Assembly (NCBI GenBank): GCA_023511585.1
Contig: JAIMBF010000019.1
Span: 1-38,074, forward strand
Source of the DNA: Terriglobia bacterium
GTDB taxonomy: Bacteria > Pseudomonadota > Alphaproteobacteria > Acetobacterales > Acetobacteraceae
Direction of reading: 5' to 3'
DNA: 38,074 nucleotides
Shown: positions 32,592 to 38,074 of the stretch, piece by piece
Layout of the letters: every line of letters starts with the position of its first letter
Position numbering within the stretch: the stretch's first letter is position 1
The notes under the pieces: model-generated
The model's database searches: none
The model's input: the letters and a program-made list of their open reading frames with translations, nothing else
What the model was told of the DNA's origin: nothing
Made by a program: the position numbers and the translations under genes

Positions 32592-33731
32592 ATGCGGATC
32601 GTGGTGGTCGGCGGCGGCATGGGCGGGACGATCTTTGCCAACAATCTGGCTCGGAGGGTTGCCTCGGAGCTGAAGTCCGGCAAAGTCGGCATTACCATGC
32701 TTTCGGCAAGCGACAAGCATGTCTATCAACCGGGCTGGCTTTATGTGGCGCTGGGGCGCGCGACCCCCGATGAGCTCGAGCGCGATCAGGAAAGCCTGCT
32801 GGAACCCGGCATCAAGTTCTTTGTGGATCCGGTTACTGAATTTCACCTTGCGGATCGTTACGTGAAGACAATGGGCGGAAAAGTGCACGAATACGATCTG
32901 TTGGTGATCGCCACCGGCTCGCGCCCCGCCCCGGAAGATATTCCGGGTATGAAAGAAAATTCCATCAACTGCTATTCCGCGGAAAATGCGTTGCGCTTTT
33001 ATGAGCGGCTGGATTATTTCAAAGGCGGACGGATTGTGATCGCGGTCGGTCTGCCGCACAAATGCCCGATGATTCCGCTGGAAGTGACGTTTACGCTTTA
33101 TGATTTGTTGAAGGAACGCGGCCTGATCGATAAGACCGAATTCTATTACACCTATCCGATCGGCCGCGTGCACAGCCTGGAGAATGTCGCAAAGTGGGCG
33201 GTGGGGGAGTTCGATCGGCTCGGCGTAAAATACGAAACGCTCTTCAACATCAAGGAAATCGACGGGTTGAAAGGCGTTGTGCGCAGCGAGGAGGGAAGCG
33301 AAATCGCCTATGATCTTGTGGTTGCGGTGCCGCCGCATCGCGGCCAACAGGTGATTGAAGATAACAAACTCGGCCAAAACGGATGGATCCCCACCAATCG
33401 GCACACGCTGCACATGGAGGCCGAGCACGGCGACCGCGTGATCGTGCTCGGCGATACGACGAATTTGCCGATCAGCAAGGCGGGATCCACAACGCATTTC
33501 GAGGCGGAAGTGGCGGCGGAAAATGTTGCCGCGATGATCAAGATCGGGCGCCCCGTGAGGAGTTATGACGGCAAGGTGTTCTGCTTCATCGAGGCCGGCA
33601 AGGATCGCGCGACGTACGCCATGTTTACCTACAACCAACCGCCGCAGCCCAAGGCACCGAACGCACCCATTCACGCGTTCAAGATGGCGTATAACAAACT
33701 GTATTGGGCAACGGCGCGGGGCCTCTTGTAG
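32592..33731 (+). CDS. sqr: Sulfide:quinone oxidoreductase-like FAD enzyme
   Basis: 379 residues, flavoprotein that oxidises sulfide to sulfane sulfur and reduces quinone at the inner membrane. The FAD motif is VVGGGMGG at 5-12, a second dinucleotide segment is VIATGSRPAPEDIPG (105-119), and the third FAD block is RVIVLGDTTNLPISKAG (282-298). Cysteines at 127, 158 and 331 match the three-cysteine pattern of SQR. The C-terminus (FCFIEAGKDRA, then KMAYNKLYWATARGLL) is typical of the family and short compared with type I enzymes. GGGAGG precedes the ATG. The neighbours TusA, DsrE and DUF1641 support the call. The subtype was not resolved; flavocytochrome c-type sulfide dehydrogenase is less likely. 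Confidence 0.88.
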   Translation: MRIVVVGGGMGGTIFANNLARRVASELKSGKVGITMLSASDKHVYQPGWLYVALGRATPDELERDQESLLEPGIKFFVDPVTEFHLADRYVKTMGGKVHEYDLLVIATGSRPAPEDIPGMKENSINCYSAENALRFYERLDYFKGGRIVIAVGLPHKCPMIPLEVTFTLYDLLKERGLIDKTEFYYTYPIGRVHSLENVAKWAVGEFDRLGVKYETLFNIKEIDGLKGVVRSEEGSEIAYDLVVAVPPHRGQQVIEDNKLGQNGWIPTNRHTLHMEAEHGDRVIVLGDTTNLPISKAGSTTHFEAEVAAENVAAMIKIGRPVRSYDGKVFCFIEAGKDRATYAMFTYNQPPQPKAPNAPIHAFKMAYNKLYWATARGLL

Positions 33732-33742
33732 GAGAACCGAAG

Positions 33743-34504
33743 ATGTCCACGACAACGATGGAACCGGCCCCGGCCACGGATGCTGATTTGGCGGCCGGGC
33801 GCCAAGCCTTGGCAAAGTTGATTGCGAACGGCGACCTTGACCGGTTGGTGGAGCTTGCCCGCCTGATCGGGAGCGCGCAGGACGCGCTGTCCGACGATAT
33901 TGTCAGCCGCGTTGCGGGCATGACGGCGGATTCGCTTGTGCTGCTCGATCGCGCGCTGCGCAACAATACCTTGGCGCGTCTTCTGCAAGTGCTGGAGCGG
34001 CTGCAAGAAACGGGCGTACTGGATTCGTTGATCAATGCGCTGAGCACGTTGGTGACGAACGGCGATCTCGATCGGTTGGTGGAGCTTGCCCGCCTGATAG
34101 GCGCTGCGCAGGATGCGCTTTCCGACGATATTGTTACCCGTGTTGCGGATGTCGCCTCGGATGTTCTGGTCTTGGTGGATCGCGCCACGCGGCGCGGGGC
34201 GTTCACCCGCCTTTTGGATATGACCGAGCGGGTGGAGCAGGCGCAGCTTTTGGAGTTGGCCGAGCGCATGGCGAAGACGCGGGCGATTGATCTTGTCGAG
34301 CGCCTGGAGCAAAGCGGGCTTGCCGAGGATATTCTGGAAAGTGTGGAAAGCGCGCGTGCGGATATGGCCAAAATGCCTCCGGCGCGCGGCGGTTTGGCCG
34401 GGCTTTGGAGCCTGATCAAGCAGCCGGAAACGCAACAGAACCTGCAGTTTGCGATGCGTATTATTTCGCATCTGCGCGAGCGGCGCGCCGCGGCACGGGG
34501 CTGA
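33743..34504 (+). CDS. DUF1641 protein with internal duplication
   Basis: 253 residues, acidic, mostly helical, no signal peptide or membrane helix. Two tandem modules of 77 residues start at residues 29 and 106. Each opens with NGDLDRLVELARLIG, and the first 30 residues of the two copies differ at only two positions. The rest of each module diverges. The last 90 residues hold a third, looser helical part with GLAGLWSLIKQPETQQNLQFAM, the usual DUF1641 ending. DUF1641 genes often accompany SQR and formate dehydrogenase-like genes; the biochemical role is unknown. It starts 11 bp after SQR with GGAGAA upstream. Confidence 0.85.
   Translation: MSTTTMEPAPATDADLAAGRQALAKLIANGDLDRLVELARLIGSAQDALSDDIVSRVAGMTADSLVLLDRALRNNTLARLLQVLERLQETGVLDSLINALSTLVTNGDLDRLVELARLIGAAQDALSDDIVTRVADVASDVLVLVDRATRRGAFTRLLDMTERVEQAQLLELAERMAKTRAIDLVERLEQSGLAEDILESVESARADMAKMPPARGGLAGLWSLIKQPETQQNLQFAMRIISHLRERRAAARG
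33827..34147 (+). repeat. Tandem duplication of 231 bp within the DUF1641 gene
   Basis: The 90 bp at 33827-33916 recur at 34058-34147, exactly 231 bp (77 codons) later. Most differences are at synonymous third positions, so both copies have been kept under protein-level selection after duplication. Similarity fades in the rest of each unit. Confidence 0.85.
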
Positions 34505-34541
34505 GCAAAAGTATATTCTTACGCATCGGGTCCTTACGGGT

Positions 34542-34566
34542 CAGGCGGGTGCCGAGCACCCGCCTG
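34542..34566. terminator. Bidirectional hairpin between converging operons
   Basis: CAGGCGGGTGC (34542-34552) and GCACCCGCCTG (34556-34566) pair perfectly over 11 bp around a CGA loop. It lies between the DUF1641 stop (34504) and the cytochrome c stop (34598) and suits a shared transcription terminator. The tract after it (ATTTGCGTT) is only weakly T-rich. Confidence 0.65.
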
Positions 34567-34597
34567 ATTTGCGTTGGCCAAAAAACTGACGGGCCGG

Positions 34598-35110
34598 TTA
34601 GTCGTGCAAACTGGAGAGATAGGCGATAATGGCTCGTCGGTTCGCTCTGTGCTTAAGGCCGGAATAATGCATATTCACCCCGGGAATCCATTTTTGCGGA
34701 TCGGTAAGATAATGATCGAGCTCTTCCGGCGTCCACGTTCTTCCCCAGACTTGGCCGAATTTTCGCATCGCTTCGGAATATGGGTATCCGGGCACGCTTG
34801 CGACTTTGCGGCCGACGACGCCGTAAAGGCTGGGCCCGATGCGGTTCACGCCTTTTTGGTCGGAATGGCAGAGATGACACACCAGATTAAAAATTTCGTG
34901 TCCCTCTGCGATGAGCGCTTCCTTGGTGACGACTTCCTCGGGCGGGGGCTGCTCTGCGGGCTGGGGTTGCTGCGCGAGCGCAGGCAGCGAAAATGCCAGC
35001 AGACAAGCAAGAGCGGTGCCTGCGAAGCGCCCGCGCCGCCGCGGCGGGCGCGCGAGAAAGCGCGCCCATGCCAGGGATGAAAGCCGGCCTTTATCCGTTC
35101 GGTGCAACAT
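34598..35110 (-). CDS. Periplasmic class I c-type cytochrome
   Basis: 170 residues. The basic N-terminus is followed by a hydrophobic core ending in LPALAQ near residue 46, so Sec export is predicted. Haem is attached at CHLCH (78-82). GPSLYGVVGRKVASVPGYPYSEAM, WTPEELDHYLTDP and PGVNMHYSGLKHRANRRAIIAYL complete a class I fold close to mitochondrial-type cytochrome c, with the distal Met in NMHY. The ATG at 35110 has GAGGG upstream. It is the second gene behind the cytochrome-porin, 45 bp after it, so it is a likely electron partner for that protein. Confidence 0.92.
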   Translation of the reverse strand: MLHRTDKGRLSSLAWARFLARPPRRRGRFAGTALACLLAFSLPALAQQPQPAEQPPPEEVVTKEALIAEGHEIFNLVCHLCHSDQKGVNRIGPSLYGVVGRKVASVPGYPYSEAMRKFGQVWGRTWTPEELDHYLTDPQKWIPGVNMHYSGLKHRANRRAIIAYLSSLHD

Positions 35111-35155
35111 CACGTTTCCCTCGTTTCTCTAGTGCCGTCACGCTTTTGGGTCCGT

Positions 35156-36523
35156 TTAAAATATCAGCCAGAGGAAAAGATAGAGCGTATCCATACCACT
35201 AGCATTATGTCCGAACCCGTCAAAGTTCTTTGTTCCACCATTGAATTCGAGGTAATGCGTGTATTGCAGGCCGACTTTGATATTTTTCTCGAAATCCCAG
35301 CCGGTTGCAGCAGATTTGCCGAACGGAACCCAGTCGAGCTCGAAGGTGAGCGCTTTGTAGTTCGGCGTTCCGCTTGCACTACCCACGATCGGAGCGGCCG
35401 CGTAAAGGATCGAGTCACGGCTGCCCCAGGTGTCGTTGTAAGCGATCGTGAAGCCGTAGGTGTTCTGATAGTAATAGTCGGCAGCAATGCGATATTGGCT
35501 GAGGAAGTTTGAAGCTTTGCCCGCCGCGCCGGCATCATAGGCGCCGCGCAAATCGGCGCTTTGCTGAATGAAGTTCGTGGCCACGGCAAAGGTATGATCG
35601 CCTAAAGTGTATTGATAGTTGGCATCGATGCCGTAGTCCGTAAAGTCGTTGATCCCTCCCGGGCCGAAGCCGTCGGTCGTTGCGGCCTCGGCATAGAAGA
35701 ACACGCCGCCCAGTTCCAGGAAGTTGTTGCCCCAGAGTTTTTGCCACGCGAGCCGCACATAGGGGGCAATGCCGTCAATAAAGCCGATGGAATTGCCTTC
35801 TCCAAGTGCGTTGAGCCATGTGGTTCGCAACGATTTATAGCCGCCGACGTCGAGATACCACGTTTGGTTGATCCACCAGTAATTCGTCAGGCCGATTGTG
35901 TTGGCGGCCATGTCGGAAATAGCAAATGGCGCGATCGTTGGAGTTGGGGCAAGGTCCGAGAAAACGTAGGGATAGTTGTACTGATATAACGTATTGTAAG
36001 GATCCTGAACCGTCGGGGCGTTATTCAAGCTCAGCCCGCCGCGGACGTCGTTGCCTTCAATCTGGAAGAGCTTGGTTAAGCGAATGTCGCTATTGTCAAG
36101 CGCCGTGGAACTGGCTTTATCGGTCGTCGTGATTTGCACCATACCGCCCGCGTTATCCGTGATTCGGCCTGCCAGGAAGAAAGAGACCTGATCCAGATTG
36201 TAGTTGTTGTCGCGAGCGTAGGTGGGTGCGACGATATTCTGCACCGGGCTTGCCGTATTGGTAAAGGATTGCCACACCATCATGGAAAGCGGCACAAAAG
36301 GCCAGGGCGTGTCCGGTGCCGCCAAAGTGTAGCCCGACATCTTAAAAGCAATGCCGAAGGGCGTGAGCTGCGGGCCGAAAGCCCCGATATGGCAAGCCGA
36401 GCACGGTTGGGCAGTTTGCCTGGCAAAAGCAGGAATGGCCTCCGCCTTCCTGTGCACGGCAATCACGCTCAGCACCGTAAGGACCATGATGCCGAGCGCA
36501 CGCGTAAAGGATCGTTTCATCAT
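35156..36523 (-). CDS. Cyc2-like fused cytochrome-porin, outer membrane
   Basis: 455 residues. A signal peptide covers residues 1 to about 29. The mature start is IPAFARQTAQPCSACHIG with one CxxCH (41-45), then PQLTPFGIAFKMSGYTL. The remaining 390 residues are rich in alternating aromatic/polar strands (YYYQNTYGFTIAYNDTWGS, NIKVGLQYTHYLEF), and the protein ends in the aromatic FLWLIF, as needed for barrel insertion. One haem at the mouth plus a barrel is the plan of Cyc2, the outer-membrane iron oxidase. The FGPQLTPFG variant is also found in relatives of unproven function, so Fe(II) oxidation is only a hypothesis. ATG 36523 (or 36520) has GGGAGAAG upstream. First gene of the pair with cytochrome c. 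Confidence 0.82.
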   Translation of the reverse strand: MMKRSFTRALGIMVLTVLSVIAVHRKAEAIPAFARQTAQPCSACHIGAFGPQLTPFGIAFKMSGYTLAAPDTPWPFVPLSMMVWQSFTNTASPVQNIVAPTYARDNNYNLDQVSFFLAGRITDNAGGMVQITTTDKASSTALDNSDIRLTKLFQIEGNDVRGGLSLNNAPTVQDPYNTLYQYNYPYVFSDLAPTPTIAPFAISDMAANTIGLTNYWWINQTWYLDVGGYKSLRTTWLNALGEGNSIGFIDGIAPYVRLAWQKLWGNNFLELGGVFFYAEAATTDGFGPGGINDFTDYGIDANYQYTLGDHTFAVATNFIQQSADLRGAYDAGAAGKASNFLSQYRIAADYYYQNTYGFTIAYNDTWGSRDSILYAAAPIVGSASGTPNYKALTFELDWVPFGKSAATGWDFEKNIKVGLQYTHYLEFNGGTKNFDGFGHNASGMDTLYLFLWLIF

Positions 36524-36608
36524 CCTTCTTCTCCCGCGATACGACGTGATACGAATCGCTTTCCTCAATGTAACTCGCTTGTCATGATGAGAACGGGGAC
36601 GTCCTTCA

Positions 36609-36622
36609 TTGATCTGCGTCAA
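36609..36622 (-). promoter_or_regulatory. FNR/FixK-type box upstream of the cytochrome-porin gene
   Basis: TTGATCTGCGTCAA fits the FNR/Anr/FixK consensus TTGAT-N4-ATCAA with one arm position changed. It lies 86 bp upstream of the ATG at 36523. A class II placement (-41.5) would put the transcript start near 36574, leaving a leader of about 50 nt. It is the only such box noticed in the window. Confidence 0.6.
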
Positions 36623-36772
36623 GCGCGTGTTCTTTCCGAAAAGAAATAAAAACGAAGAATCTCTTGTCTCTGCTATTGCGAGGCAATTGCAACAATTAGG
36701 TAATTTTTTGCCGTTTTCTGCCGTTATCGGAAGGGAACGGCCACGCCGCGGCCGCCTCTTCCCGCGCCCCGG

Positions 36773-37684
36773 CTAACGCGCTTGTTGATCGGAGGGCGGC
36801 TTCTCGGCAGAGGGCGGTGCCGAGGGCGGAAGTGCGCGCAGCAGGCGCAGGAATTCATCATCGTTCGAAAGGATCAGGCGGCTCAGCCCCGCGCCGAAGC
36901 CGTTCCGATACGCTTCCAGCGTCCGCCAGACCGCGTAAAACTGCGGATTTTTCTGAAATGCCGCGGCGTAGATCATGGCTGCCTGCCGCTCTCCTTCGCC
37001 GCGCAGCCGTTCGGCCGTGCCGCGGGCTTCGGCAAGCAGGACGGTGCGCTCGCGTTCCGCCTCCGCACGGATGCGGGCGGAGGCTTCGGCGCCTTCCGCG
37101 CGCGCCTGCCGGGCTACGCGCTCGCGCTCGGACTGCATGCGGCTTAAAATCGCCTCGGTGTTTTCTTCCGGCAAATCGGCGCGGCGGATGCGGACATCTT
37201 CCACATCAATCCCGAACCCGCGCATCTCCGTGTTCACCTCCGTGCGAATGCGCCCCATAATCCGGTCGCGTGCCGCGGAGAGCACGTCCAGCAGCCGCTC
37301 CTGGCCCAAGACGCGCCGCAAGCTTCCCGACACCACCGCCGCCAGCCGCGCGCGCAATGCATCTTCGGTTGCCCCGACGGCCTGGAAAGTTTCCAAGGGC
37401 TTAACGATGCGAAAGCGCGCGAAGCTATCGACAATCAGGCGGCGCTGATCACCGAGAATGACTTCTTCGCTCGGCACGTCGAGATCCAAAAGGCGCTTGT
37501 CAAAAGCAATCGTGCTTTGAATCAGCGGCAATTTCGCGTGCAGGCCCGGATCGGTGATCACTTTCACCGGCTGGCCGAGCTGCGTGATCAAGACCTGCTC
37601 GGTCTGCGCGACCGTGAAAAGGCTCGCGTTCAAGAGCACGAGCGCGATGATCGCCGCAACCGCAAGAATGCCGAGCGTGCGCAT
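36773..37684 (-). CDS. hflC: HflC, SPFH-domain membrane protease regulator
   Basis: 303 residues. An N-terminal transmembrane helix (ILAVAAIIALVLLNASLF) is followed by an SPFH/band 7 domain (QTEQVLITQLGQPVKVITDPGLHAKLPLIQ). A long Glu/Arg-rich helix covers residues about 180-245, and the Pro-rich tail is a short extension. With HflK it forms a large periplasm-facing assembly around FtsH. The start overlaps the hflK stop by one base (TAATG). The 250 bp downstream contain the FNR-type box and the promoter region of the cytochrome-porin gene. Confidence 0.95.
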   Translation of the reverse strand: MRTLGILAVAAIIALVLLNASLFTVAQTEQVLITQLGQPVKVITDPGLHAKLPLIQSTIAFDKRLLDLDVPSEEVILGDQRRLIVDSFARFRIVKPLETFQAVGATEDALRARLAAVVSGSLRRVLGQERLLDVLSAARDRIMGRIRTEVNTEMRGFGIDVEDVRIRRADLPEENTEAILSRMQSERERVARQARAEGAEASARIRAEAERERTVLLAEARGTAERLRGEGERQAAMIYAAAFQKNPQFYAVWRTLEAYRNGFGAGLSRLILSNDDEFLRLLRALPPSAPPSAEKPPSDQQAR

Positions 37685-38074
37685 TACGGGCTCGCTTTCG
37701 CGGCCGGAGCGGCCGGCGATGCGGCGCTTGCCGGCGGCTTTGCTTCGGCAGGCGGTTTGAGTTCCAAAGGCGGAATCGGGAGCAACGGAAGCACGCCTTT
37801 CAATTTTTCATCCACAATCAGCGTGGGCGCATGCTGCAGAAGCTGTTCCATGGTTTCGAGGTAAAGGCGTTGCATGGTCACTTCCTTCGTCGCCTCGTAG
37901 GCCGCAAGAACGCTGGTGAAGCGCTGCGCGCGCCCGGTGGCGATGGCAATCGCCGCTTCCTTTTCCCCTTGCGCTTCCGCAACAATGCGCGCGGCATCGC
38001 CGCGCGCCCGCGGCACGATATCGTTGCGGTAGGCTTCCGCCTCGTTGCGCATCCGCTCGGCATCGGTGTTCGCG
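37684..38074 (-). CDS. hflK: HflK, C-terminal part (partial, runs off the window)
   Basis: 130 residues of the C-terminus are in the window; the 5' part lies to the right. The frame stays open through the last base. The visible part is the end of the SPFH-associated helix (ERMRNEAEAYRNDIVPRARG, then AQGEKEAAIAIATGRAQRF) and YEATKEVTMQRLYLETME, which is typical HflK. A Pro/Ala-rich tail follows. Partner of HflC in the FtsH regulatory complex. The true start cannot be seen. Confidence 0.93.
   Translation of the reverse strand, partial: ANTDAERMRNEAEAYRNDIVPRARGDAARIVAEAQGEKEAAIAIATGRAQRFTSVLAAYEATKEVTMQRLYLETMEQLLQHAPTLIVDEKLKGVLPLLPIPPLELKPPAEAKPPASAASPAAPAAKASP

Noticed and set aside
1-38074. 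CRISPR arrays, tRNA or rRNA genes, insertion sequences, att sites
   Set aside because: No regularly spaced repeats, no cloverleaf-like segments in the intergenic gaps, no transposase or integrase frames and no terminal inverted repeats were seen.

Overview
The window reads as a stretch of an alphaproteobacterial chromosome, high in GC and dense with genes. Several neighbourhoods known from Rhodospirillales/Acetobacterales point that way: timA-mltA-(smr), argH-lptM-lysA-DUF4175, ftsE-ftsX-ydcF-plsC-DUF2125, dat-hfq-hflX, rpsF-rpsR-rplI and hflK-hflC. This placement is inferred from gene order and protein character; no database search was possible. No rRNA, tRNA, transposase, CRISPR array or att site was seen, and no gap between genes exceeds 300 bp.

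Layout. 1-93 is the 3' end of a manC-type gene. 139-1942 (minus) holds thiS-thiG and a Nudix hydrolase. 2054-2830 is an exported pentapeptide-repeat protein. 2848-5394 (minus) is the molybdate importer modABC, preceded by a candidate ModE box. 5497-8785 holds an MFS drug exporter divergent from a TetR-type regulator, then timA; the TetR frame runs unusually far into timA. 8793-13569 holds mltA, the lactate-utilisation genes lutABC and an smr gene. 13566-19865 holds a TlpA-like thioredoxin (minus) divergent from argH-lptM-lysA-DUF4175. 19876-24548 holds a zinc-ribbon protein (minus) divergent from ftsEX-ydcF-plsC-DUF2125. 24715-26101 holds an ACT-like small protein and an exported trypsin-like protease. 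26120-31708 (minus) runs dat-HAD-hfq-hflX-IMPase and then rpsF-rpsR-rplI, with a structured leader before rpsF. 36773-38074 (minus) is hflC and the end of hflK.

The most interesting part is 31.9-36.5 kb, a sulfur and electron-transfer island between housekeeping genes. On the plus strand lie dsrE-like, tusA, a sulfide:quinone oxidoreductase (SQR) and a DUF1641 gene with an internal duplication of 77 codons. Facing them on the minus strand is a two-gene set: an outer-membrane beta-barrel protein with an N-terminal CxxCH haem motif (a Cyc2-like cytochrome-porin fusion) and a periplasmic class I cytochrome c. A near-perfect FNR/FixK-type box stands upstream of the porin gene. A long hairpin separates the two converging units. 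The inferred picture is that sulfide is oxidised at the inner membrane, sulfane sulfur is handled by TusA/DsrE, and a possibly oxygen-responsive route carries electrons across the outer membrane. The substrate of that outer-membrane route cannot be told from sequence.
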